Part shown: piece after piece, positions 1-8,600 of the stretch
How positions within the stretch are numbered: position 1 is the first letter of the stretch
Layout: the number at the start of each line of letters is the position of its first letter
Source of the DNA: an uncultured Methylophilaceae bacterium
Lineage (GTDB): Bacteria > Pseudomonadota > Gammaproteobacteria > Burkholderiales > Methylophilaceae
Assembly: GCA_903899965.1 (NCBI GenBank)
Contig: CAIULB010000024.1
Span: 1-48,747, forward strand
Direction: 5' to 3'
Length of the DNA: 48,747 bases
The notes under the pieces: generated by a model
What the model was told of the DNA's origin: nothing
Databases searched by the model: none
What the model saw: only the letters and a program-made list of their open reading frames with translations
Position numbers and translations under genes: made by a program

Positions 1-768
1 ATCCATATCTGGATGTTAAAACGCACATCAAGACCATCTTCAACGCTCACAAAGGTCGTTATGGGTATCGCCGAGTGCATTTGGCTTTGAGCCGTTTGCA
101 GTGCTACCTAAACCCTAAGACTGTTCAAAGGCTGATGGGGCAGTTAGGGCTTAAATCGACTGTCCGTCCTAAGCGATATCGCTCTTATAAGGGTACTGTG
201 GGTAAAGTAGCCCCCAACACCTTGAGTAGAGGCTTTGTCGCCAGTCAGCCTAATCAGAAGTGGGTGACTGATGTCACAGAGTTTAATATCAAAGGGGATA
301 AAGTTTATCTATCTCCCATCTTGGACTTATACAACCAAGAAATCATCTCCTATGAGATTGCTGATCGACCTCAGATCGGCATGGTGATGCAAATGCTTAA
401 AGGGGCTTTTAATCGACTTCGTTCTGAAGATAAGCCTTTGCTGCATTCCGATCAAGGATGGCAGTACCAAATGGCAATGTATCAACAAGCACTTAAGGAA
501 AAAGGAGTGGCGCAAAGCATGTCTAGGAAAGGCAACTGCTTAGATAACGCTGTGATGGAAAACTGGTTTGGGATCATAAAAACTGAGTTCTTCTACAGGA
601 AGAAGTTTGCAAGCGTCGAAGCCTTTAAGGCTGAACTACGTGATTACATCCACTATTACAACCACGACCGTATCAAAGAAAAATTAAAGGGACTGAGTCC
701 GGTGCAATACCGAAATCAATCCCTTATGGTAACCTAACTAAACTGTCCAACTTTAATGGGTCAGTTCA
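1..768 (+). mobile_element. IS3-family insertion sequence, 3' portion (right end at about 768)
   Basis: The block consists of an OrfB-type DDE transposase frame that is open from the window edge to 737, followed by a right terminal sequence. On the minus strand this end begins TGAACTGACCCATTAAAG and continues to a TGGACA motif, a typical IS3-family TG...CA end. The left end and orfA lie outside the window. The trailing TATAAGCGGCTTTTTT after 768 is host sequence and looks like half of a terminator hairpin. Confidence 0.85.
3..737 (+). CDS. IS3-family transposase OrfB (5' truncated by window edge)
   Basis: This is the catalytic subunit of an IS3-family transposase, which is normally made as an OrfAB fusion by programmed frameshifting. 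The reading frame is open upstream of the first GTG (75) to the window start and includes the family motif GRYGYRRVH, so the gene is cut by the window edge and does not start at 75. The DDE residues are visible: Asp in WVTDVTEF, Asp in HSDQGWQYQ, and Glu in DNAVMENWFG, with exactly 35 residues between the second Asp and the Glu. The downstream IKTEFF and HYYNHDR motifs of the rve domain are also present. The frame is intact to its stop at 737, so the element may be active. OrfA would lie to the left, outside the window. Confidence 0.93.
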   Translation, partial: PYLDVKTHIKTIFNAHKGRYGYRRVHLALSRLQCYLNPKTVQRLMGQLGLKSTVRPKRYRSYKGTVGKVAPNTLSRGFVASQPNQKWVTDVTEFNIKGDKVYLSPILDLYNQEIISYEIADRPQIGMVMQMLKGAFNRLRSEDKPLLHSDQGWQYQMAMYQQALKEKGVAQSMSRKGNCLDNAVMENWFGIIKTEFFYRKKFASVEAFKAELRDYIHYYNHDRIKEKLKGLSPVQYRNQSLMVT

Positions 769-784
769 TATAAGCGGCTTTTTT
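769..784 (+). other. Residual half-terminator next to the IS right end
   Basis: The sequence TATAAGCGGCTTTTTT directly abuts the IS end. It is the T-tract arm of what would be a bidirectional AAAAAAGCCGC-loop-GCGGCTTTTTT terminator, but the matching arm is not present between the IS end and this point. The likely reading is that the IS inserted in the hairpin loop and the second arm now lies beyond the left end of the element. Confidence 0.4.
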
Positions 785-799
785 ACATTTTAGAACTAA

Positions 800-1165
800 T
801 TATTTCTTATCTTGATCTGCGTAGTATTCGCGCACTTGTGTCATATCAAAATCACGTGCCCATTCGATAATTTTATCGAGTGCTGGCGCACCGATTTCAC
901 CTTGTTGTGCATGGATACCTGCTTGCTCGCGAATAATTAAAATGCCAGGAATTTTGCTCACTTCAAAGTATTCAGCAATTTCTGGATTTTCTTCAGTATT
1001 AACCATACCAAACAAAATGTCAGGATTCTTTTCTGCAGCAGCTTCAATCACAGGCGTAAAAGCAACGCATGGCTCACACCAAGGCGCCCAAAAATCAACG
1101 ACAACAAATGGATTGTTGACGATGGTTTCTTTGAAGTTTTCTTTGTTCAGTTCAACTACAGCCAT
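800..1165 (-). CDS. Thioredoxin-like protein
   Basis: This 121-residue protein has a thioredoxin fold and is a likely cytoplasmic disulfide reductase. The active-site motif WCEPC places the redox cysteines at about residues 30 and 33. It differs from the classic WCGPC by Glu for Gly, which usually shifts redox potential. The cis-proline loop is seen as KIPGILI. There is no signal peptide or membrane segment. The length is slightly over that of TrxA, with an extra charged tail ending in DQDKK. It stands alone on the minus strand. Its natural 3' terminator seems to have been split by the upstream IS. It could be a specialised thioredoxin rather than the main TrxA, so no symbol is given. Confidence 0.9.
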   Translation of the reverse strand: MAVVELNKENFKETIVNNPFVVVDFWAPWCEPCVAFTPVIEAAAEKNPDILFGMVNTEENPEIAEYFEVSKIPGILIIREQAGIHAQQGEIGAPALDKIIEWARDFDMTQVREYYADQDKK

Positions 1166-1239
1166 GATATTTCCTATCGTTAATCTTTTTTAGTGGCGGT
1201 ATTCTATCAGATGCCCTGCAAATACCGAAACTCACTAAT

Positions 1240-1271
1240 AACAAACCACCCAACAAACCACCCAACAAACC
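1240..1271. repeat. 12-bp tandem repeat, about 2.7 copies
   Basis: The unit AACAAACCACCC occurs twice in full, then as a partial copy (AACAAACC) that stops right at the nitroreductase stop codon (1272-1274). It lies in the short gap between the nitroreductase and thioredoxin genes. No function is evident; slippage could vary the copy number. Confidence 0.8.
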
Positions 1272-1871
1272 TTAAATAATAGGCTTATCCCAAGCGCCAT
1301 CAAAAAACAAAGCACCCAATTCGCGGCGGCTTCGTGGTGATGTTTCACGCGCAAGCAAATCACCCTTTACTGTCGTAATATCCGCTAAATAGCCAACCGA
1401 AATCATCGCCATCAAAGTAAATTGTGCTGGAATGTTAAAAGTAGCGCGGGCTTTATCGGCATTAAAACCACCCAATTGATGTGCGCTCAAACCCATGCTA
1501 CTTGCTTGCAAACAAAGATTTTGAGCTGCCGCACCAGTGTCGTATTCAGCCCAGCGGTTAGCCTGGCCATTTTTACTTAACAAAGTGTCCGCGCAAATTA
1601 AACATAGAAATGGCGCATCTTTTACCCAAGATTGATTGCCTTCCACAAGACAGTCAAAAGCTTGTTGCCACGCCTTGGCATTCACGCCTTTATTCCACAC
1701 CAAAATGCGCCAAGGTTGATCCCCCATGCAAGAAGGCGCCCAGCGAGCAGCCTCTAGTAAAGCGATAGTTTGCTCATGGGTAACTGGCTTGCTAGCGTCA
1801 TACGCACGACCACTCCAGCGCTCTGCAATGGTAAGGTCGATAGCTACTTGGGTAATCGCTGGTTTTTTCAT
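1272..1871 (-). CDS. Nitroreductase family protein
   Basis: This 199-residue protein belongs to the FMN-dependent nitroreductase superfamily, which reduces nitro compounds, quinones or flavins using NAD(P)H. Family features visible are the N-terminal RWSGRAYD segment (FMN phosphate contact region), the EAARWAPSCMGDQPWRI motif, and the C-terminal region ending near SPRSRRELGALFF. The length fits the family. It lies 24 bases downstream of the old yellow enzyme gene on the same strand, so the two are probably co-transcribed. Two flavin reductases together suggest handling of reactive electrophiles or xenobiotics, but the true substrate cannot be read from sequence. Confidence 0.88.
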   Translation of the reverse strand: MKKPAITQVAIDLTIAERWSGRAYDASKPVTHEQTIALLEAARWAPSCMGDQPWRILVWNKGVNAKAWQQAFDCLVEGNQSWVKDAPFLCLICADTLLSKNGQANRWAEYDTGAAAQNLCLQASSMGLSAHQLGGFNADKARATFNIPAQFTLMAMISVGYLADITTVKGDLLARETSPRSRRELGALFFDGAWDKPII

Positions 1872-1895
1872 GGCTTTAATTTTTAATTTTAAATC

Positions 1896-2963
1896 TTACA
1901 AAGTTGGGTAGTCGATGTAGCCTTTTTCAGTCCCACCGTAAAAGCTTTTTGAGTCCGCTTCATTAAGAGGTGCATCTTGACGGAAACGTTCAACCAAATC
2001 AGGATTTGAAATAAAAGGCACACCGTAAGCTACCGCATCCGCATGACCACTTGCAATTGCCGCATTCCCACGTACTTTGTCGTAAGACAAATTCGCCATA
2101 TAAGGCAACTTGCAAAGCTTACGCATCGCGTCAAAATCAAATGGATCAGCCACACCACCGCCATGAATGCCACCTTCAACCACGTGTAAATAGGCAAAAT
2201 TGAATTGATTTAATTGTTCAGTCACGTAGTTAAACAACGCTTGCGGATTGCTGTCTTTCATATCGTTAAATGGATTCACTGGTGAAAGACGCAGACCAAC
2301 TTTATCAGAACCAATTGCGTCTACCACAGCTTTTGTGACATCCATTAAAAAACGCGCTCGATTTTCAATGCTACCGCCGTAAATATCAGAACGTTTATTG
2401 CTGCCATCGCGCAAGAATTGGTCTAACAAGTAACCATTAGCGGAATGAATTTCTACACCATCAAAGCCTGCTTTGATGGCATTTTGACTTGCCTGAACAT
2501 AATCCGCCACAATGCCTGGCAATTCGCTCGCATCTAAAGCACGTGGCTCAACATAATCCACCAAGCCATTAAAGGTAAATGCTTTGCCCGCTGGCTTAAC
2601 TGCTGAAGGCGCAACTGGTATCGCACCATTTAATAGCGTTGGATGTGAAATGCGGCCCACATGCCACAACTGAATCACAATTTTGCCGCCTTTGGCGTGC
2701 ACAGCATCTGTGACTTTTTTCCAACCAGCAATTTGGGCTTCAGTATAAATGCCTGGTAATAAAGGATAGCCGTGACCCATAGGCGAGATTGGCGTAGCTT
2801 CGGTAATAATCAAACCAGCTGTTGCACGTTGTTCGTAGTAAGTCACATTAATGTCTTGCGGAACACCTTCCATGCTAGAACGGTTGCGGGTTAGTGGCGC
2901 CATCACCATACGGTTACTCATTGCAATGCCGCCTAGTTTTACTGGGCTAAATAAATCGCTCAT
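1896..2963 (-). CDS. nemA: Alkene reductase, old yellow enzyme family (N-ethylmaleimide reductase-like)
   Basis: This 355-residue FMN-dependent ene-reductase reduces activated C=C bonds and nitro esters with NAD(P)H. The TIM-barrel family motifs are present in order: APLTRNRS near the N terminus, LWHVGRISHP, the substrate-anion binding pair in EIHSANGYLLDQFLRDGSN, then DIYGGSIENRARF and RLSPVNPFNDM. The His and Asn in IHSANG match the NemA-type active site. Length is normal for the family. It is followed by the nitroreductase gene after 24 bases. The gene name is by family resemblance; other OYE subgroup names would fit equally well. Confidence 0.9.
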   Translation of the reverse strand: MSDLFSPVKLGGIAMSNRMVMAPLTRNRSSMEGVPQDINVTYYEQRATAGLIITEATPISPMGHGYPLLPGIYTEAQIAGWKKVTDAVHAKGGKIVIQLWHVGRISHPTLLNGAIPVAPSAVKPAGKAFTFNGLVDYVEPRALDASELPGIVADYVQASQNAIKAGFDGVEIHSANGYLLDQFLRDGSNKRSDIYGGSIENRARFLMDVTKAVVDAIGSDKVGLRLSPVNPFNDMKDSNPQALFNYVTEQLNQFNFAYLHVVEGGIHGGGVADPFDFDAMRKLCKLPYMANLSYDKVRGNAAIASGHADAVAYGVPFISNPDLVERFRQDAPLNEADSKSFYGGTEKGYIDYPTL

Positions 2964-3021
2964 TCATATTTCCTTATTATTAATTACTGATTCTTTACTG
3001 CAAATTTTAGCACTGAGACTA

Positions 3022-3726
3022 TTAATGTTTTGGCAAATCAAAGATCAAAACCTCAGTATTATCTTCAGCTTTTAAAGTGATTATCTCTGGGGCTTCTTCA
3101 ACAGCTAAGGCATCGCCCTGCGCTAACAAGATACCATTAATCGACACCTCACCTTTAGCTACTTGTATATATAAACTTCTATCTTGTGGAACATGGTAAG
3201 CCAAGGTTTTATCTGCTTCTAAATAAGTAGCCCACAAACTCACATCTTGATGAATCAACAATGAGTCTTCTCTGGCATCATTTGATGCAATCAAACACCA
3301 ACGATTTAGCTTACGAGCAAGATCAATATGCTTATCTTCATAACTAGGGGAAAGGCCCTTCACAGAAGGCTTTAACCAAATCTGCAGTAAATAGGACTCT
3401 TCTGTTTTAGATGGGTTCATTTCCGCATGGACAATACCCGTGCCAGCAGTCATACGTTGTACATCACCAGCTTTAATCACAGAGCCGTTACCAAGGCTAT
3501 CCTGATGCGCCAACTCACCTCCAAGAATATAAGTAATAATTTCCATATCTTGATGTGGATGCATCCCAAATCCCTGATTGGGCGCAATCACATCCTCGTT
3601 AATCACCCGCAACACAGAAAACTCCATACGAGCTGGGTCGTAATACCTATTAAATGAAAACGAATGATAACTATCTAACCAGCCATGATTGGCATGACCA
3701 CGTGATGCTGAGCGACGAATTTCCAT
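3022..3726 (-). CDS. Pirin family protein
   Basis: This 234-residue bicupin is of the pirin/YhhW type. Some relatives have quercetin 2,3-dioxygenase activity. The N-terminal cupin shows the metal-binding pattern GMHPHQDMEIITYIL, then HAEMNPS with the fourth ligand region, matching pirin. The start at 3726 gives MEIRRSASRGHANHGWLDSYHSFSF, the usual pirin N terminus. It lies upstream of and co-oriented with the OYE and nitroreductase genes, so it may belong to the same stress or detoxification cluster. Its function in bacteria is not settled. Confidence 0.9.
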   Translation of the reverse strand: MEIRRSASRGHANHGWLDSYHSFSFNRYYDPARMEFSVLRVINEDVIAPNQGFGMHPHQDMEIITYILGGELAHQDSLGNGSVIKAGDVQRMTAGTGIVHAEMNPSKTEESYLLQIWLKPSVKGLSPSYEDKHIDLARKLNRWCLIASNDAREDSLLIHQDVSLWATYLEADKTLAYHVPQDRSLYIQVAKGEVSINGILLAQGDALAVEEAPEIITLKAEDNTEVLIFDLPKH

Positions 3727-3815
3727 AGAGCCTTTATTATTAAAACAAACAATTCATAAGCAATGCCGACCATTCTAATGAATTAAAAAGTAAAATGGAT
3801 GACAATTAATCTTAA

Positions 3816-4304
<489 letters not shown>

Positions 4305-4311
4305 AGTGTGA

Positions 4312-4341
4312 TAAAAAAAACCCGCCGAAGCGGGTTTTTTT
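4312..4341. terminator. Bidirectional rho-independent terminator
   Basis: An A-tract, the stem CCCGC, loop CGAA, stem GCGGG and a T-tract form a compact symmetric hairpin. It lies between convergent tadA (plus) and the BI-1 family gene (minus) and can serve both. Confidence 0.95.
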
Positions 4342-4363
4342 AACTGTTCAGTCATTAAAAAAC

Positions 4364-5056
4364 TTAGTCTCTATTGTTACCCATAAGACTCATCAAAATG
4401 CTTAGTAAGTTCACAAACAAGTTATAGATATCAAGATACAAACTCAATGTTGCCATTACGTAGTTAGTTTGACCGCCGCGCACGATTTGGTTTACATCGT
4501 ACAAAATGTAACCTGAGAAAATCAGCACTGAGATGCTTGAGATCATCAAGTGCGCTGGATCAAAGTGGAAGAACATATTAGCAAGTGAGGCCACTAACGC
4601 TAAAATTAAGCCTACAAATAAGAATTTACCCAAACCGCTAAAATCACGTGCAGGGCTTGAAGCAATAGCCGCCAAGCTGAAGAAAGTAATGCCTGTTCCA
4701 GCTGCTGCAAGGCCAATAATCTCACCGCCGTTACGCAAATGCAAAGCCGCTTGCAGGATAGGGCCCAGCAACAGACCAAAAATAAATGTCATGGCAAGGA
4801 GTAGCCATACGCCTGTAGCGCTATTTTGATTTGTGGCAATGAGCTGGAACATACCAAACATCACCACCATAAAGCCAATTGCGAACATGAATGGATGCAT
4901 TGCCATAAATCCGAAATTCATTTGAAGACCGAAATACGCGCCTATCATGGTTGGAATCATGGTTAAACCAAGCAAGGCGTAAGTGTTACGCAGCACGCGG
5001 TTTTGAATATCCGCGGCAGTAGTTGAACGACCAATTACTTGAACATCATCAAACAT
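4364..5056 (-). CDS. Bax inhibitor-1/YccA family membrane protein
   Basis: This 230-residue inner-membrane protein has about seven hydrophobic helices, as in the BI-1/TMBIM family (YccA, YbhL, YetJ). The N-terminal RVLRNTYALLGLT segment and the C-terminal LYLDIYNLFVNLLSIL signature are characteristic. YccA modulates FtsH proteolysis in E. coli and YetJ is a calcium leak channel; which role applies here cannot be told. An AAGGAAAT ribosome-binding site precedes the start at 5056. The gene appears monocistronic. Confidence 0.92.
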   Translation of the reverse strand: MFDDVQVIGRSTTAADIQNRVLRNTYALLGLTMIPTMIGAYFGLQMNFGFMAMHPFMFAIGFMVVMFGMFQLIATNQNSATGVWLLLAMTFIFGLLLGPILQAALHLRNGGEIIGLAAAGTGITFFSLAAIASSPARDFSGLGKFLFVGLILALVASLANMFFHFDPAHLMISSISVLIFSGYILYDVNQIVRGGQTNYVMATLSLYLDIYNLFVNLLSILMSLMGNNRD

Positions 5057-5148
5057 TACAATTTCCTTATCAAAATATCGCCAAAGAGCGACTTACTTAA
5101 GATAGCGACTTTAGCATTAAGTTTCAAGACTATTTTTGTGACAATCTG

Positions 5149-6192
5149 TTAAAACAAATCCTGTTCTGATTTACCGACTAAACCAACTCGTTTTACCGCC
5201 GCAACAAATTCTGCATCTTCATGTAAATGATCCATATCTTTTGGAGCTCGACCGCCATGCATTCGAGCCAGCCTTGCTCGGCTTGCACCTGTCATCTCCC
5301 ACTTCAGATTCGCCAACAGCTCATCCGCCTTACCTGGCTGATTACACAAGAGCACCATATCACAACCCGCATTGAGCGCAGCTAAAGCACGTGCTGTTAC
5401 GTCACCTGCAACGCCAGCTCCCTCCATAGATAGGTCATCACTAAAAATTACGCCATCAAAACCCAAACGCTCACGCAGAACTTTTTGCAACCAGCGCGGT
5501 GAAAAGCCTGCTGGCTTTTCATCCACTTTAGTATAAATCACATGGGCAGGCATGATTGCTTGTATGCCGTCATCAATCATTTGGCGGAATGGTTGCATAT
5601 CGTTTTGAGCAATTTCATCAAACTCGCGCTCATCCACAGGAATCGCCACATGCGAGTCGGCCACCACATAACCATGCCCAGGAAAGTGCTTCCCGACGGC
5701 TGGCATACCGCCACGCCTTAGGCCGTGCATCAAGGCGAAGGCGAGTTCATGAATGGCTTGCGCTTTTACATGAAACGCACGATTACCAATCACTTGGCTT
5801 TCGCCGTAATCCATATCCAAAACAGGCGTGAAGCTAAAATCTACGCCATGTGCGCGCAGCTCAGCGGCTAAAATCCAACCCGCTTCTTCTGCCAACTCTT
5901 TCGCTTTCTTGGGGTTGTCATCCCAGATTTTTCCAAACTCACGCATGGGTGGAATTTTGGTAAAGCCATCTCGAAAACGCTGCACTCGCCCACCTTCATG
6001 GTCAACAGAAATCAACAAAGGTGGCTGACGAACCCCATGAATACTTGCTGTTAACGCCTTTAATTGGGCTGGCGATTCAAAGTTGCGCGAAAACAAAATC
6101 ACACCACCAACTAAAGGGTTCTGCAATCTCTTAATATCTTCTGCGGTGAGTTCTTTACCAACCACATCCAGCATCACTGGGCCAAGTGTCAT
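5149..6192 (-). CDS. nagZ: Beta-N-acetylhexosaminidase NagZ (peptidoglycan recycling)
   Basis: This 347-residue cytoplasmic GH3 enzyme removes N-acetylglucosamine from GlcNAc-anhydroMurNAc peptides. Visible motifs are SVDHEGGRVQRF (about 63-73), the KHFPGHGYVVADSH loop holding the flexible acid/base His (about 181), and FSDDLSMEG with the nucleophilic Asp (252/253). Length is normal for the short proteobacterial NagZ. The ribosome-binding site AGAGGA lies within the last codons of the upstream permease gene, whose stop is only 4 bases away, so the two are translationally close. Its place after two peptide permeases and a YkuD-fold protein supports a muropeptide recycling operon. Confidence 0.95.
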   Translation of the reverse strand: MTLGPVMLDVVGKELTAEDIKRLQNPLVGGVILFSRNFESPAQLKALTASIHGVRQPPLLISVDHEGGRVQRFRDGFTKIPPMREFGKIWDDNPKKAKELAEEAGWILAAELRAHGVDFSFTPVLDMDYGESQVIGNRAFHVKAQAIHELAFALMHGLRRGGMPAVGKHFPGHGYVVADSHVAIPVDEREFDEIAQNDMQPFRQMIDDGIQAIMPAHVIYTKVDEKPAGFSPRWLQKVLRERLGFDGVIFSDDLSMEGAGVAGDVTARALAALNAGCDMVLLCNQPGKADELLANLKWEMTGASRARLARMHGGRAPKDMDHLHEDAEFVAAVKRVGLVGKSEQDLF

Positions 6193-6196
6193 TTCT

Positions 6197-6988
6197 TTAT
6201 CCTCTTACGTCCAAATAATCGCGCAAACGATCACCCAATACATTCACCGCCAAAACCAGTGACATTAAACTTAAGCCTACCGCCAACACATAGTGGGGCG
6301 CAATCACCATGTAACGCACACCATCACGCAACATTCCGCCCCAAGAGGCATCAGGTGCCTGAATACCCAATCCCAAAAACGACAAGCTCGCTTCAGCAAT
6401 GACCAAGCCCGCCATGCTATAAGTTGCCTCAACCAGCAAAGGCGCTGCCAGCAAAGGTAACATGTGTTTTAGCATGATACGAAGCGTGGATGCGCCTAAA
6501 GATTCCGCCGCCATGACATGCTGACGCTGCCTTAATGAAAGGACCTGTGAGCGGGTTAGCCGAGCATAGCCTACCCATGATGTAACACAAAGTGCCAATA
6601 TCAAATTGCTCAAGCCAGCACCTAAGACTGCCGCAAAAGCAATCGCCAACAATGTGCCAGGAAAAGCCAAAAATACATCAGTGATTTGCATTAAGGCTCG
6701 GTCAACCCATCCGCCATAGTAGCCAGAAACCAAGCCCAGCATGATCCCTGTAGAGGCAGTAATGGTTGTGACTAGCACAACCACCAATAGTGATACTTGA
6801 GCACCAGCAAGTAAGCGCGGCAGAATTTCGCGGCCTAAATCATCAAAGCCAAACAGGTGCACAAAAGAAGGTTTTGCCAAAATCAGATCTAAATGGATTT
6901 GATTCGGTTGAAAACCAACCATACTTACAACAATGGCGGCAAGTCCCCAAAAAACCAATACCCAAACTGACCAATATTTGAGGCTCAT
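6197..6988 (-). CDS. ABC transporter permease, DppC/OppC type
   Basis: This 263-residue inner-membrane permease belongs to a di/oligopeptide ABC importer. The DppC/OppC pattern is seen: an N-terminal helix, a short periplasmic part including FGFDDLGREILPR-type sequence, then a BPD_transp_1 domain of about five helices with the coupling (EAA) loop AAESLGASTLRIMLKHMLP. The start overlaps the stop of the partner permease by 4 bases (ATGA). No substrate-binding protein or ATPase is encoded nearby, so those parts must come from elsewhere. Neighbouring nagZ and the YkuD protein suggest cell-wall peptide uptake, which is inference. Confidence 0.88.
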   Translation of the reverse strand: MSLKYWSVWVLVFWGLAAIVVSMVGFQPNQIHLDLILAKPSFVHLFGFDDLGREILPRLLAGAQVSLLVVVLVTTITASTGIMLGLVSGYYGGWVDRALMQITDVFLAFPGTLLAIAFAAVLGAGLSNLILALCVTSWVGYARLTRSQVLSLRQRQHVMAAESLGASTLRIMLKHMLPLLAAPLLVEATYSMAGLVIAEASLSFLGLGIQAPDASWGGMLRDGVRYMVIAPHYVLAVGLSLMSLVLAVNVLGDRLRDYLDVRG

Positions 6989-7896
6989 GAAGCAAACCTT
7001 ACTCGCGGGTCTATTTTGGTGTAAATAATGTCAGTAGCCAAATTGACCGTTACATAAAAAAAAGCGACTACCAGCACACAAGCTTGCATCACTGGATAAT
7101 CACGCTTCTCAATTGACTCAACCAACAAGGATCCAACCCCATCCCAAGAAAATAGGGTTTCCGTAATCACAGTGCCAGCTAACAAACTACCCAACTGTAA
7201 TCCAAGCACTGTGACAATAGGCAACAAAGCAGCGCGAAGCGCGTGCCTTAAAATCACAGCATATTCAGTTAAACCTTTTGCTCTAGCTGTACGTATAAAA
7301 TCTTCATGGAGAACTTCCAACATGCTGGCGCGTGTCATTCTGGTCAAAATGGCTGCCAAGCCAAAACCTAGCGTTAAAGCGGGCAATATAATAGCAGTGC
7401 CGCTTTCCATTCCACTCACAGGCAGCAAGCCTAGCCAAAGCGCAAACACCATCATCAGTATTGGTCCCATCCAAAAGTGCGGCATGGCAGAAATAGAAAG
7501 GCTTAAAAGATTAGCTAATTTATCAGGCCATTGATTCACCTTTAGTGCGGCAATAATGCCCAAAGGAAGCCCAATGGATATTGCAAAAGACAAAGCTAGC
7601 AAGGCCAATTTAGCGGTGGCAGGCAAACGCTCTGCGAGTAAATCAACAATCGGTTTTTTAGAATGAATGGAAACGCCTAAATCACCATGGGCTAGTTTAT
7701 TTAGATAAACGCCAAACTGCACATAAATGGGCTGATTCAAACCCAAATCAGCCTGTAGCTGCATACGATCTGCGCTACTTGCGGATTCACCTAACATAAC
7801 CTCAACTGGGTCGCCTGGCACAGCATGAACTAAAAGAAAAGTAAGAAAAGCTACACCAAACACAACTGGTACAACACCCAACAAACGCTTAATCAT
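6985..7896 (-). CDS. ABC transporter permease, DppB/OppB type
   Basis: This 303-residue permease is the partner of the DppC-type gene just downstream. It has the DppB/OppB N terminus (MIKRLLGVVPVVFGVAFLTFLLVHAVPGDP-like, with the conserved PGDP), about six transmembrane helices and the coupling loop RTARAKGLTEYAVILRHALR. Both of its ends overlap neighbours by 4 bases, so the unit YkuD-protein, dppB-like, dppC-like, nagZ is tightly coupled. The transported substrate is not shown by the permeases themselves. Confidence 0.88.
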   Translation of the reverse strand: MIKRLLGVVPVVFGVAFLTFLLVHAVPGDPVEVMLGESASSADRMQLQADLGLNQPIYVQFGVYLNKLAHGDLGVSIHSKKPIVDLLAERLPATAKLALLALSFAISIGLPLGIIAALKVNQWPDKLANLLSLSISAMPHFWMGPILMMVFALWLGLLPVSGMESGTAIILPALTLGFGLAAILTRMTRASMLEVLHEDFIRTARAKGLTEYAVILRHALRAALLPIVTVLGLQLGSLLAGTVITETLFSWDGVGSLLVESIEKRDYPVMQACVLVVAFFYVTVNLATDIIYTKIDPRVRFAS

Positions 7897-8372
7897 GGCT
7901 GAATATCGACCTCTGAGCCCACATCGACCATGTCAAACAAAGCAATGATGTCAGCGTTACGTATACGCACACAACCATGTGAGCCAATTACACCCATCTC
8001 ATTGTTATCTGGTGTGCCGTGTATGTAAATATAACGCTGCATGGTATCGACATTACCTAAACGATTCACACCCACTTCTTTGCCTGAAAGCCACAAAATA
8101 CGGGTCAATATCCAATCACGATTGGGAAACTCAGTGATGAGTTCTGGCGTACAAATTTCACCTGTTGGCCGTCTACCGATAAAGACAGTTCCTGCTGGCG
8201 CACCCTCGCCTATTTTGGCACGAACGATATGTTTTCCTAACGGCGTACGACCGCTATTCTTTTCACAGCCAGCACCATTCGCGGCGGTAGAAATAGAATA
8301 ATGTGCAAGAGCTTCATTCTGTGCATTGAGCACAGTTAAGGTTTGTTGAGAAATAGAAACGACAAGGCGCAT
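7893..8372 (-). CDS. YkuD-fold L,D-transpeptidase/L,D-carboxypeptidase without signal peptide
   Basis: This 159-residue protein is essentially a single YkuD catalytic domain. The catalytic motif is complete: YIHGTPDN supplies His, and IGSHGCVRIRNADI supplies the nucleophilic Cys of SHGCVRI. Most L,D-transpeptidases are exported, but this one begins directly with the domain strand MRLVVSISQQTL. An in-frame TGA at 8385-8387, with no start codon in between, rules out a longer exported form. A cytoplasmic location and overlap with the peptide permease and nagZ genes suit a cell-wall recycling L,D-carboxypeptidase like Acinetobacter ElsL. That assignment is inference; the fold is certain. Confidence 0.88.
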   Translation of the reverse strand: MRLVVSISQQTLTVLNAQNEALAHYSISTAANGAGCEKNSGRTPLGKHIVRAKIGEGAPAGTVFIGRRPTGEICTPELITEFPNRDWILTRILWLSGKEVGVNRLGNVDTMQRYIYIHGTPDNNEMGVIGSHGCVRIRNADIIALFDMVDVGSEVDIQP

Positions 8373-8400
8373 GAAATAAAAAAATCACTTAAAAGATTAT

Positions 8401-8598
8401 CTAAAAGCGATTGTAACAAGCTAAAAGGGTTTTATGTTGCTGGTTAGTAGCATCAAGCATCGTCAGCGTGTCGCCATCTGCCACATCAACTAAACGACCT
8501 TAAATGCTGCCATCTGCTGACACCATCAAAAACAAGACTGTGGCAACACCAAATTGGCCGTGTTAGGTTTCATCATAAGCTTTAAAGAGTTGGGCTTC
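8401..8598 (-). pseudogene. Degraded remnant of a staphylococcal-nuclease-like protein
   Basis: One minus-strand frame through this gap reads as protein-like sequence broken by stops at 8563-8565 and 8500-8502. After the second stop it gives GRLVDVADGDTLTMLD followed by ATNQQHKTLLA, which closely resembles the start of SNase/thermonuclease domains (GRVVxVADGDTLTxLD...QHKIRLAGIDAPE). It then ends at a stop (8401-8403) before the catalytic core. The upstream part VATVLFLMVSADGS resembles a leader segment. This is best read as a decayed, truncated gene. The family assignment comes from a short match and is tentative. Confidence 0.5.
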
Positions 8599-8600
8599 AT

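Noticed and set aside
8461-8520. Small noncoding RNA in the gap before glgP on minus
   Set aside because: The stretch reads as decayed protein sequence (SNase-like), which explains it better than an RNA gene.
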